Origin: Pochonia chlamydosporia 170
Lineage: Eukaryota; Ascomycota; Sordariomycetes; Hypocreales; Clavicipitaceae
Direction of reading: 5' to 3'
DNA length: 64,000 nt
Assembly: GCF_001653235.2 (NCBI RefSeq)
Contig: NC_035791.1
Coordinates: forward strand, 1,798,001 to 1,862,000
The notes under the pieces are model-generated. The model was given only the letters and a program-made list of their open reading frames with translations, was not told where the DNA came from and searched no databases. This document shows, piece after piece, positions 10,235-21,017 of the stretch (position 1 is the first letter of the stretch; each line of letters opens with the position of its first letter). A program made the translations under genes and the position numbers.

Positions 10235-11892
10235 TGTGCCTTTATTGTTCTTAAACAACAAGTATGATATAAAGATTGATAAAGGAGAAACTTGCAAAGG
10301 TTCAAAGACGACGGCTGCTGTTGATACACAACTCCAGCAGCTCCATGGTAGGATAAAAAAAAACCAGGAAAGGGAAGTTATTTATGGACAAACCGCCAAG
10401 TTCTACTACAAAGCCATTGACATGACATGACAGCTCTGCCATTCGGCGACCTCTTGGAATTGCCGATGCGGTCTTTCTCATGCTCTTCCAAGTTGGCCGA
10501 CACTTACATGCAGCTGCGGCCAGAACATTGAACCAGACAGACAACCAGCACGTTCCCACGAAGAATGCTAGCTTACTCCTCCCATGCTGTTGGGCGGGCC
10601 GTGACAGAGGAGGGGGGGCGCTATTCGTTAGTTCAGACCAGACTCGACCATGTAAGAATCTGTCATCTGTCATGTCGCCATTGCCAACATTTGGAGTTAG
10701 CCCTTCCGGTGAAGACAGAAAAAAGAAGGACAAAGCTGCGACAACATGACTTACAACGACCACACATGTCACACACACGTACATGACGATCCATCCCCAG
10801 CAAACCACACCGTTGAGAGACTGAAACTGATACCAAAGACAAAAAAAACAAAACAAAAACAAAATAATTCCCCGTGAAACATACCACATCCAAACAAGCA
10901 ATGTAGGTAGATTCAAAGACAACAAGAGCTCAAGGTAAGCTCAGCGAGAATCATCCACTAGCATTCAAGTGGCGTCGTACGTCGCACCACGTCTTCCCTT
11001 GTCGATCGTCCAATCCCTCGGGAACGCCAAGGATTACGGGCATGTCGTTCCCTCATCCCCTGTGGATTATTATCCACTCCCTCGGTAACACTCTTCAGGA
11101 GCGAGAAGCTGTGATAGGATCCCCCGCTTTCTGCTCTGCTCACTGGTTTAGGCTATTGATGCACGCGTGTCTTAGCTGTAGCTTTAGCGCTCGACACCGG
11201 CAGTAGTTGGTGCCATAACGGGCGTGGCCATCCATCTCGTCTTGTCCTCTTTTTGCTATCTGAGCCATCAGCCGGGGGGTTTTTGCTTCGTTGTCGTGAC
11301 ATGACAGACGCCCGAGGTGGTCGGCAAAAGCGGCCCTGTGGCATAATATCCACAGTCATTTGTTTCGCGGCTTTTGCCCAACATTCCCCGTCGACGGACT
11401 CGGGTAGCAGTGCATGAGGTCGACTGATTTCGGTATCTAAGGGTTGTTTGAGGCTGGCCACGTTGGCTTGCTTTGGGTACGAGCTGGGAACATCGTGCCC
11501 CGTGTTATCAAATCACTCAATGGCCCTTTTGATCGTGTAACTTCGGTTTGATGCGAGGTTGTCGTGAGGGTGTTCTTGAGCTTTACACCGCATCTTTGCA
11601 AGCAGAGCTGGATGTGTGCGTGTTCCATATCACAGCTTGGAAGCACTGCCTCTCATGCACATATGCCAACCTTGTTCTTACTTCGCTTGCTAACTTTTGT
11701 GAAATTGGGCGAGAGGGGAAGGTGTTGATACTCATAGTTGGATTCTGATATTCAAAGGTCTCCCATTGCTACCCTTTCGTTACCACCAGTCCTGCTAATT
11801 TCTTTAGTCTTGGCCACTTGTCGCTTTGAAAAGCAATCTTACCCAGTCTCAGCCCCCGTCGTCACATCCAATTGACGTGTCCTTGGTGCACA
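10235..11892. promoter_or_regulatory. Divergent intergenic region between the unknown gene and the P450 gene
   Basis: A 1.66 kb region between two gene 5' ends that point away from each other, so it must hold both promoters. One GACCAGAC octamer is at 10636-10643. Open frames here are T-rich readings without motifs. No specific promoter element can be assigned. Confidence 0.45.
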
Positions 11893-13752
11893 ATGATAGT
11901 CTTGCCTACAATTTCCTTGCAAGCCATACACTTCATTACTCTTGCTCCCCTTTTGCTTTCTCTGTACGTTGTGGGCACATGCTTTTACCGTCTGTATTTC
12001 GCCCGTGCTGCGGGCATACCGGGCCCATTCTTGGCCAAGATCACATTTTGGTAAGATAGCCCCTCTATTCCACAGTATCACCGTGTTATCCGTCCTTTCT
12101 CTCAAACTTTGTTGGTTTCTCCGTCAGTGGAGTAAAGAGTAATCGTCGTTCTAGGTATGAATTGTACCATGATGTCATCCGCCGTGGAGAATATGTCTGG
12201 AAAATCCAGGAAATGCACGAAAAGTATGGCCCAATAGTACGAATCAACCCCGAAGAAGTCCACATCAATGATGCCGACTACTACGACGAGGTGTACACTG
12301 GTGCTACGCGCAAGAGAGACAAGTGGCATGTGTTTGCACGTCAAACTGGCTGGCCTGAATCCGGCTTCGGTACGCCAAACCACGACTTACACCGGATTCG
12401 TAGGGCGGCGTTGAATCCCTTCTTCTCCAAGGTCAAAGTTCGCAGTTTGCAACCTCGGATTGAGAAGGTGCTAGACAGCTTGGCGCAGAGACTTGAGGGA
12501 TTTCTCAACTCTGGTGAGCCACTGTCCATGTCTTCGGCGTATGCGGCAGCCATTAATGGTAATGATATACTGAGTGCATTGCTTTTCAAACGGAATGACT
12601 CGGCATAGCTAACACTGTGGTTAGATATTATCATGGATTACTCCTTTGGGTGGAGTTTGAACCGAGTGGCCGCGCCGGATTTTGACCCAAGTTTTAAGGA
12701 AGCTGGTGAGAGTGGTGGTCAGCTGGGCCATCTCGTAAAGCGAATGCCCTGGATCATTTCACTTGCTCGAATGATCCCTGACGAGGCTCAAGAATGGTTG
12801 CACCCCAAGATGGCTGGGTTCATTCGACTCAACAGGGTAGGTTACCTCCCTTCCATGCAGCCCAGCACACAAGAGTTCCCTGAGCTGTATAATGACAAGC
12901 AGCCATTGTACACAGAGCATCATGGACCACGTCTTTTCCATCTGTGGCTCGCACTCAGATGAACTTAGTAGTGCAAAAGAAGCCACCACAATATTCCACT
13001 CTATCGTGTCAAGCACTCTCCCACCGCAGGAGAAATCCCCTTCTAGACTCTGGCAAGATGCTGTGGCAGTCGTCGTCGCTGGCACACTAACCACGTCAAC
13101 TGTTCTGAGCGTAACGACCTTTCATCTCCTCAGGCAACCCGCTACGTTGAGAAAGCTGAAAGAAGAACTCGCATCCGTAGTTGCGGATCCCAAAAATCTC
13201 CCCCCTAGTGCCACATTAGAAAAGTTGCCATATCTTACTGCTGTGGTAAAGGAAGGCCTGAGACTTGCCAACGGCGTGGCGACCCGACTTCCTAGAATTC
13301 CGGTAGACGAAACTTTGATATACTCTGTGAAGGAGGAAAAGGGGCGAGGTTGGGCTGCGCGGGAGCACAAGCTGCGACCCGGAACGCCAATTTCAATGAC
13401 TGCAATGTTGATACACAGCTCGGCCAAGTACTTTGATGATCCTACGGTGTTCCGACCAGAACGCTGGATCGAGGATACGAGCGGGCGACTGGATAAGTAT
13501 CTTGTGCCGTTTTCCCGGGGCACGAGACAGTGTGTTGGGCTTAACCTTGCTCATTCTGAACTTTACCTTGCTCTTGCAAAGGTTTTTAGTCAGTTTGGTA
13601 GTCGTGAGGCATGCATTTCTAGTGATAAAGCTTGTTTGGAGCTGTTTGAAACGGATTTTGATGACTTGAAGATTGTGGGTGATGGGGGTGCGCCGATGTA
13701 TCGGGTTGGATCGAAGGGAATTAGGGTTAAAGTTATACCCAACTGCCTGTAG
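11893..13752 (+). CDS. Cytochrome P450 monooxygenase
   Basis: Four exons: 11893-12050, 12155-12558, 12625-12836 and 12916-13752, giving 536 residues. The N-terminus is a membrane anchor (ITLAPLLLSLYVVGTCFYRL) followed by the Pro/Gly hinge GIPGPFLAKIT, so the enzyme sits on the ER. Joining exons 1 and 2 restores ITFWYELYHDV, typical of fungal P450s of the trichodiene-oxygenase-like group. Further motifs are EKYGPIVRINPEEVHI, the I-helix AGTLTTS, the ExxR segment KEGLR, FRPERW and the haem-binding loop FSRGTRQCVG with its Cys ligand. The I-helix has Leu where an acidic residue usually precedes the Thr pair. All essential motifs are present, so it should be functional. The substrate is unknown; the neighbouring unrecognised gene and methyltransferase may share its pathway. 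Confidence 0.92.
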
Positions 13753-14271
13753 GATAGGGTTGGTTGGTGTTGTTGTGATGTCTAACGATATAGTAATGTG
13801 TAGGTAGATTTGGTGAACTTGGAGTCACCGGCTGCCAACGGGTCCGACGCTCTGCCCAGGGCCTGTGGACCTTAATGTCTGAGGTGTATACTTTTCAGTT
13901 AGAATTTAGTGAAGGTTTTAAACCGGTAATACAGTTTTTCGTGCTTTTTCTTTAAATTTTGCGACGTCGCAGATGAGGGTGATAGACCAACGAAATCATT
14001 GAGTGAGAATGTAAGTTAAAGTTGTAGTTTGATGGGCCCTCCAATGACCCATATAGAGTTGATCCGCCGCGACTGCAGCCTGTTGGTCCGTGCACATGAT
14101 TTTTCCAAAGTCAGCCACCCAACTTTGAATCGGGCATGCGAATGCACGTAAAAGAAGTTGATGACCCGAACCTCTGAGCACCCCTACGCTCTCTTCTACA
14201 ACCCTTTCCATCGCTCATCGCACCCGTCGCCGTACCTGTCTCTGCCGTCCAACATCTGAACTGAACTAGCG
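13753..14271. other. Intergenic, 3' of P450 and promoter of cwc22
   Basis: Tandem arrangement, 519 bases. The last 100 bases before the cwc22 ATG are C/T-rich, as usual for a fungal leader. Nothing else is seen. Confidence 0.45.
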
Positions 14272-16743
14272 ATGGCGTCCGCCGACGTGAGCATCCCGCG
14301 TCGTGAGCGCGAACGGGAACGCGGACCCCAACGAGAAGCCGACTCGTATCGTCCACCACCTCGCGAGCGAACACCTCCGCCTGTGCGAACCGAAGAAGAG
14401 AAGCAGGCTGCGGCTAAAGCAGAATATGAAAAACTTCTCAACATGCGGTCTGGTGGAACCTACATCCCTCCCGCGAGACTGAGGGCGCTGCAGGCGCAAA
14501 TCACCGACAAGACCAGCAAGGAGTATCAGCGCATGGCCTGGGAGGCATTGAAGAAGAGTATCAACGGTCTCATCAACAAGGTCAATACGGCGAACATCAA
14601 GCACATTGTTCCCGAGCTGTTTAGCGAGAATCTGATTCGCGGACGGGGACTCTTTTGCCGATCCATCATGAAGGCCCAAGCTGCCAGTTTGCCCTTCACT
14701 CCCATCTACGCTGCCATGGCGGCCATTGTCAACACCAAGCTGCCACAGGTTGGCGAGTTGTTAATCAAGAGATTGATTATGCAGTTCCGAAAAGGCTTCA
14801 AGCGCAACGACAAGTCGGTTTGTTTGTCGTCGACGACTTTCCTCGCACACCTCATCAACCAGCAGGTGCAACACGAGATGCTCGCTGGTCAAATCCTCCT
14901 ATTGCTACTGCACAAGCCGACCGATGACAGCGTGGAGATTGCCGTTGGTTTCTGTCGAGAAGTGGGACAGTACCTAGAGGACATGCAGCCATCCATTTCG
15001 GTGGCTGTGTTTGACCAGTTTCGCAACATCCTCCACGAGGCCGACATTGACAAGAGGACACAATACATGATTGAAGTTTTGTTCCAGGTGCGCAAGGACA
15101 AATTCAAGGACCACCCTGCTGTCAAGGAAGAGTTGGATCTAGTCGAGGAAGAAGACCAGATCACTCATCGAGCAGAGCTGGACGGCGAGATTGACGTGCA
15201 GGACGGTCTCAACATTTTCAAGTTTGACGCCAACTGGGAAGAGAATGAAGAAGCCTATAAAAAACTCAAGGCCGAAATTCTAGGCGAAGGAAGCGACTAC
15301 GAAGACGACGACGAAGATGATGATAGTTCCGAGGGCGAGGAAGAAGACCAGGAGACAAAAGCCATTGAAATCAAGGACCAGTCCAACGCTGACCTTGTCA
15401 ACCTCCGAAGAACAATCTATCTCACCATCATGTCCAGTGCCGACCCCGAAGAAGCGGTCCACAAGCTCATGAAGATCAACCTCCCCGCGGGTCAAGAGCC
15501 AGAACTTCCCTCCATGATCGTCGAGTGCTGCTCGCAAGAAAAAACATACACCAAATTCTTCGGCCTTATTGGCGAGCGTTTCGCCAAAATCAACCGCCTC
15601 TGGTGCGACTTATTCGAGCAGTCATTCGTCAAGTACTACGAAACAATTCACCGCTATGAAAACAATAAGCTTCGCAACATTGCTCAGCTCTTCGGACACA
15701 TGCTTGGCGTTGACTCCATTGGCTGGCACTGCCTCTCTGCCATTCATCTCAACGAAGATGAAACCACCTCCAGTAGCCGTATCTTCATCAAGATCTTGTT
15801 CCAGAGCATAGTTGAAGAAATCGGACTGCCTAAACTCAAGGCCAGAATGGCCGATGAGACACTCCGTCCGAACCTTGAGGGCATCTTCCCCAAGGATAAC
15901 CCGCGGAATATCCGCTTCTCCATCAACTACTTTACCAGTATTGGTCTCGGAGCTCTCACTGAAGAAATGAGAGAGTATTTGCAGAATATGCCGAAACCGG
16001 CTCTACCTGCTCCTGCGGCAGCAGACGTGTCTGATTCAGACTCAGTATCAAGTTACTCTTCCTACACCGGGTCATCATATTCATCCCGGTCACGATCCAG
16101 AACGCCCCGCAGAATTCGCGGCCGTTCTACATCTAGAACACCTTCTCGCATGGGGAGATCTCGTTCATACTCTGAGAGTAGATCCCGCTCGCGTTCCGCA
16201 TCATACAGCTCAAGATCACGGTCAATATCGCCCGTACGCAGAGACTCATATTCTGCTTCACCGAGACGACGGGCACGATCCGTCTCCGGAAGTAGATCTC
16301 CCTCACCGGCACCCAGGGGCCGGGGCCGAGCTCGTAGCGCCTCATATAGTCGTTCTCCATCTAGAACTCGACGCCCATCTGCTTCTGTCAGCCCACCCCG
16401 TGGACGGGACCGCTCTCCAAAGGCCAGGCCACAGCGGCGCAACAGCTCGTCCTTGAGCAGTGCGCCTCGGAACAAGCGCAGACGGGACTCTCGATCTCCA
16501 TCGTTTGACTCCCGCTCGCCGCCCGCCAGGAGAGCCAGACGAGATAGCCCTTCCCCTAGACGGAATGGGCGAAGACAATCGTACTCTGCGTCGCGGAGTA
16601 GAAGCCCCAGACGGGAGAGTAGGTCTGTTTCTGTGGACGGGCCAAGGAGGTCGCGGAGCCCTGTGCCCGCGAAGAGGAGGAGATATAGTGAGAGTGTGTC
16701 ACGGTCGCCACCTCCAGTGAAGAGGGGTCGCCGTGGGGATTGA
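14272..16743 (+). CDS. cwc22: Pre-mRNA-splicing factor Cwc22
   Basis: One exon, 823 residues. The N-terminus is Arg/Glu-rich. The Cwc22 signature GGTYIPPARLRALQAQ is followed by an MIF4G domain at about residues 90-285 (TANIKHIVPELFSENLIRGR is its start). An acidic spacer with DYEDDDEDDD lies near residue 345. An MA3 domain covers about 375-490 (LRRTIYLTIMSSADPEEAVH). After residue 590 comes an RS domain with dozens of SRSRS/RSPS units. Cwc22 joins the spliceosome, helps Prp2 act before the first catalytic step and, in animals, escorts eIF4A3 to exon-junction complexes. The long RS tail is like metazoan Cwc22 rather than the short yeast protein. The start ATG lies directly before the conserved N-terminal region. 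Confidence 0.95.
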   Translation: MASADVSIPRRERERERGPQREADSYRPPPRERTPPPVRTEEEKQAAAKAEYEKLLNMRSGGTYIPPARLRALQAQITDKTSKEYQRMAWEALKKSINGLINKVNTANIKHIVPELFSENLIRGRGLFCRSIMKAQAASLPFTPIYAAMAAIVNTKLPQVGELLIKRLIMQFRKGFKRNDKSVCLSSTTFLAHLINQQVQHEMLAGQILLLLLHKPTDDSVEIAVGFCREVGQYLEDMQPSISVAVFDQFRNILHEADIDKRTQYMIEVLFQVRKDKFKDHPAVKEELDLVEEEDQITHRAELDGEIDVQDGLNIFKFDANWEENEEAYKKLKAEILGEGSDYEDDDEDDDSSEGEEEDQETKAIEIKDQSNADLVNLRRTIYLTIMSSADPEEAVHKLMKINLPAGQEPELPSMIVECCSQEKTYTKFFGLIGERFAKINRLWCDLFEQSFVKYYETIHRYENNKLRNIAQLFGHMLGVDSIGWHCLSAIHLNEDETTSSSRIFIKILFQSIVEEIGLPKLKARMADETLRPNLEGIFPKDNPRNIRFSINYFTSIGLGALTEEMREYLQNMPKPALPAPAAADVSDSDSVSSYSSYTGSSYSSRSRSRTPRRIRGRSTSRTPSRMGRSRSYSESRSRSRSASYSSRSRSISPVRRDSYSASPRRRARSVSGSRSPSPAPRGRGRARSASYSRSPSRTRRPSASVSPPRGRDRSPKARPQRRNSSSLSSAPRNKRRRDSRSPSFDSRSPPARRARRDSPSPRRNGRRQSYSASRSRSPRRESRSVSVDGPRRSRSPVPAKRRRYSESVSRSPPPVKRGRRGD

Positions 16744-16912
16744 ATTGGGAATATGGTTGTGGTATCATATTAGATTGATTGAAAGGGATGGCATCTTGTA
16801 CAAATACGTTATACCATGAATGGGACATAGGTAATGGGGTGTTGAGTTGTTCAAAAATGCATCAATCGTGACTTGTAATATATATGTTGCAAACTATCTA
16901 TCTCTATTTTGA

Positions 16913-19669
16913 TTACTTTATCTCTAGTGACGCATCATCCGCGCCAATATACGTCCATCGCAACTTTTCTGCGGAAACGGGACCATCTACTGTAATGTCA
17001 TGCTTGTCACCGGGCATAATGTCGAATCCATTATCGCTCAATTTCATGCCCTCTACTTCTTCAAACACGAATCCCTTGGTGGGTCGGTCCGCCGAAACAG
17101 TAACCTGATTCTTGGACGTGATGGAGAATGAGATTCCACGATCAGGCATATCCAAGAACTTGATGGGATCAGGCCATGCCGTGTCGGTGGCCACCACGGA
17201 GCCATTCACGGACAGAGTGGTGTACACTACATAGGGGTCATACTGGGTAACGTCAAAGGGCACGGTGTAGTCGTCGTGGTGAGGGATGGACGGTTTTAGA
17301 GGCTTGTTTGAGAATACCGTCGTGGTGGCATTTGGTGTGGCTGTGATGGATTCGGTGATACTGTCTGTGACGTCTTTTCCAGAGCGGATGGATATAAAAC
17401 GTACTGTGACTTGGGCATCTACAGGCTGCACGTTGCTGCTTGCAATCCATACGTCGAAGGCGGATTGTCTCGCTGGCAGTGTCTGGTCGACCTGTCCTGT
17501 GCACAACTTTGAGTTCTCGTCGATGTAGTACCCTGTTTGTGTCCAGTCGTGGTAGGTCCTGGTCACACCGATATCGAGGGGTCTCAATGCTCGTGAGATG
17601 GCGTAATAGGCAGGTTTCTTGACGAGATAGTAGTCCACCACGGCCCAGGACATGGTTGGCCAGCAGTCGTTGAGTTGCCAGACGAGGACGCCACCACATT
17701 TACGGTCTCCTGCGGTTCCCCAGTCGCGACGCCAGGTCTTGTATGCGAAGCGCATGGCTTCCGCCTGTACGACCTGCGTGAGGTGGATGTACGAGGGGAG
17801 GTCGTACTTGAGGCGGAAGTTTTCAGAGACGTAGGTTGTCATACGGCGTTCGTTGAAGATACCCTTGTTGTGGAAGTCGATTGTCATGGAGCCTGGGTAC
17901 AGTTGGGATGGGTGTGTGGTCATGCGCTGGACCGTGGAGAGATGAGGGTAGGCCTCCATGCCGAATTCACTGATGAAGCGTCCTCCTAGAAGAGATACTT
18001 CTTGGTATTTGTTCACGGCACCATGCCAAACTGATTGCTTGTTAGCAGGAGTGTCCTGGAAAGCTGGCTTTACGGAGGGGACTTGGTCACTTACGATTCC
18101 ATTGATGAATGTCTCCCACTGTGGGATCAGCTGTGGGTTTGCCGTCACCCCAGGGACTGGACGGGTGGTAGATCATAAAGGGATCTTCCTCTTTGACGAG
18201 CTCCGGAAGGAAATGCTCATATAGGTATCGAGCTGGGAAGGTGGATTTGAGCCAAGAGTCTGGATCCTTGTTTTCAAAGTCGTAATCGAGTTTGTATCGC
18301 TCCTGGACTTGGTAATCCTCATTGTTGCCCGCCCATGCTATCACTGACGGGTGCCAGCGGAGTCGTCGAATATGTTGTCTGACTTCCACCTCAAGCGTCT
18401 TCATGTATGACGCATACGTCGGATAGCTAGCACAGGCAAACTGGAAATCGTGCCAGACCAGCACGCCCAGCTCGTCACAGGCGTCGATAAGGGAATCGTC
18501 TTCGTAAATGCCACCTCCCCAAACTCGGATCATGACTTGGTTGCCCTCGGCCATGAGTTTGATCCAGTCGTAGTAGCGTTTGGGGGAAATTGCTGATGAA
18601 TACGAGTCGGCTGGAATCCAGCACGAGCCACCACCGAATACGTCGACATTATTGATGCGGAAGTAGAACGACTTGCCGTGGGCATCGGGCTCCTGAACGA
18701 GCTCTGTGCGGCGGAAGCCGATTAATTTGAATGTGGCATGTAGCTCGATGTCGTTTCGCACGATTGTAGCTTGAAGATTGTAGCGAGTTTGTGGGCCGTA
18801 GTTGAGAGGGTACCAGAGTTGGGGGTCGGCAATTTTGAATGGGACAGACACTTTGCCGTTGTTTGGAATGGTGACTTGTTCTTGAATGATGTTCTTGCCA
18901 TCCAGTGTCAATGACACAGCCAGCTTGTCATTTGTATGGACTTGACCGGCAATGTTGGCGTAAATAGTACCTGAGCAAGTCTTCAAATCTGAAGCGACTT
19001 CGTTTTGAGCCCACACATCATCGAGGCGGGCAGTGTACTGCTCGAGATATACTGGCTTCCAGGGTCCAGCAGTCATCAGAATAGGACCCCAATCCCAACC
19101 CCAGTTGTACTGGGCCTTTCTGACAGCCACTCGACCAGCTTCGGTCTGTCTGACGAGAAAATTGTGCTCATGGCTATGTTCCTTGACAAGCTCTCTTCCA
19201 CGAATCCAAGCGGAGTCAAATTCAATCTCCAAGACATTGTCGCCATCATGTTTGAGGTGCTCAGAAATGTTGACGCGGTATGATACAAACATGTTGTCTG
19301 TCTTGAGAATCTCTTTTCCGTTCAGGGCTACGGTAGCAAATGTGTCAAGGCCTTCAAACACAAGATCTGTAGTGAGATCTCCAGATGATGCCTTTGGGGT
19401 AGGAAATGACACTTTGTATTGCCATACTTTGTCGCCCACCCACTGGACTGCACGCTCATTGATGTCAACGAAGGGATCTGGGATTCTATTGTCCTGTCAG
19501 TAGTTGATTTGTCTTTCACTCAAGTGAGTTGGTAATCGTACTTTTTGTGAGCCAGGAGGTCCATGTGAATTTGACTAGGGACCTGTGAAACAGGAAGCCA
19601 TTCTTCTGACGACCATTCCTGCTGCTTAAAGGTCCAGCCACTGGTGAGCTGTACTCGCGTGTGAGCCAT
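16913..19669 (-). CDS. Cytosolic beta-mannosidase, GH2 family
   Basis: Three exons: 19669-19542, 19485-18095 and 18030-16913, giving 878 residues. It hydrolyses terminal beta-1,4-mannose from manno-oligosaccharides. No signal peptide precedes the GH2 sandwich domain (LTSGWTFKQQEW), so it is of the intracellular type that trims imported manno-oligosaccharides. Joining exons 1 and 2 restores KKIPDPFVDINERAVQWVGD, and exons 2 and 3 restore HQWNLWHG. In the TIM barrel WAGNNEDYQ carries the likely acid/base Glu (about 432) and GGRFISEFGMEAYP the nucleophile Glu (about 528). RVWGGGIYED and WIPADSYSSAI are also typical. It is divergent from a Zn2Cys6 regulator 1.35 kb away, which may control it. Confidence 0.93.
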
Positions 19670-21017
19670 CTTTGGTCTTCTCTTGGATTGCTACGATACA
19701 GTAGCAGTGACAAAAGATGAAGCAAATACTTTCTGCCAGATTGGTGACAGAGAAATATAGGTTATATCAAGGTGATAAGAGGGTCAAGCAGTCTCCCTCC
19801 CACTCACCCCCCACGGTCGGTGCCCACGGATGTGTCCATGATTGTGTAAACCGGAGCTCGGAAGCAGTCTTGACAGTCAAACGGATGATGGTCTCCCCCA
19901 CGGCGGAGCTGCTGTCCCCCACATTGCGGGGACGAGGCTTGCTCGAGCTGATGTTGCCGGATCATCAAATTGTGATACGGGGCTATATGTTTCCGACGGC
20001 GTGGAACAGTGTGTCAGAGACGGAGATATGAAGGCTGCGGGGTTTCGAGTGGCCAATTTTGTGTGTATTCAGGCCGATGTGTCCTGGGTATTTAGGCTGG
20101 CGAAATGCCAATCATGTTGAATTGAAGGCGTGTGGCGGAAGGGATTGTGTGTAGGTCGTGAAGTTGTGCCCACTGACTATTTTACAGGGGGCAGCAGTTG
20201 GAAAAAGAATGAGGTTGATTGTTGAGAAAGGGAAGTCGGAAGGGTACGAGATCCATTGTGGATGTCAAGTCAAGACCGGACTTGAAAGTAATTAGACAAG
20301 TGGAGAGAAACTGGCTGTCGAATTCTGTGGACAGGGAGGAGTATTTGATGGTGCTACATGTACGAATTGATGCGTGGGACTTGGACTTCATGTTGGGAAT
20401 TCAACATTGAAGTTTGGGTTGTTCTTTCCCTCCTGCCCGGCCGGTGCACGTGTCTGTCCAACTTTCCATCTTCAAAATTTCACCCTACACAGGTTCTCTA
20501 GTTGAATCTTGAGTCTGGCTGCCTGCCGAACGAGCAGTTCGATGTCGACAACAAGCCACATTCAGAATACCTGCAGGCTTGAGAGAAATCGACCAAATAA
20601 ATCCATTCACTCATCCCCCCACATCTTCGTCGAAAACGCCCCTGTGTCCTGTGCTGGAAGTTCCGCCGAGCAGCCACATGCACCACCACTAGTTCGACCC
20701 GACCAGACCAAACCTCTCGAAGGAGTCAAGTTGCAGTGGACCCTGGTTTGGCCAAAGTCTGGGGATGCTGTCAATCAAATGTCCCTTGAGGTTGAGTCTC
20801 AAGTCTTGACAGGGCCTCGCTCGCTCAGTTCCTCAACTTGGTTCGAGCCACCGAGTAACTACATCACTATGCCAGGTCGTCAACTTCATCTCTCGGAAAT
20901 GATCCCATAGTCCATTTTGCATACGCCGCGGTCGGCCAAATGCCGTCCAGCATCCAGTTGCCTTTTTCGATTCATCTTTATGCCAGGAGATCCTGGGCCT
21001 GCGGCCTCACCTAGAGC
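19670..21017. promoter_or_regulatory. Divergent promoter region between beta-mannosidase and Zn2Cys6 regulator
   Basis: A 1.35 kb region with the two gene starts at its ends. It holds a GACCAGAC octamer at 20701-20708 and a CGG-N11-CCG pair at 20929-20945. Open stretches inside it have no motifs. Confidence 0.5.
20929..20945. promoter_or_regulatory. CGG-N11-CCG site (Gal4-type spacing)
   Basis: CGG at 20929-20931 and CCG at 20943-20945 are separated by 11 bases; a second CGG at 20933-20935 gives an N7 pair with the same CCG. Zn2Cys6 dimers such as Gal4 bind CGG-N11-CCG. The site lies 73 bases before the ATG of the Zn2Cys6 gene. Binding is inference; one such site can occur by chance. Confidence 0.35.

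Noticed and set aside
10302..10925. 207-codon minus-strand frame with Phe/Leu/Val-rich segments
   Set aside because: Hydrophobicity comes from A-rich runs on the + strand; no motif. It lies in a divergent promoter region.
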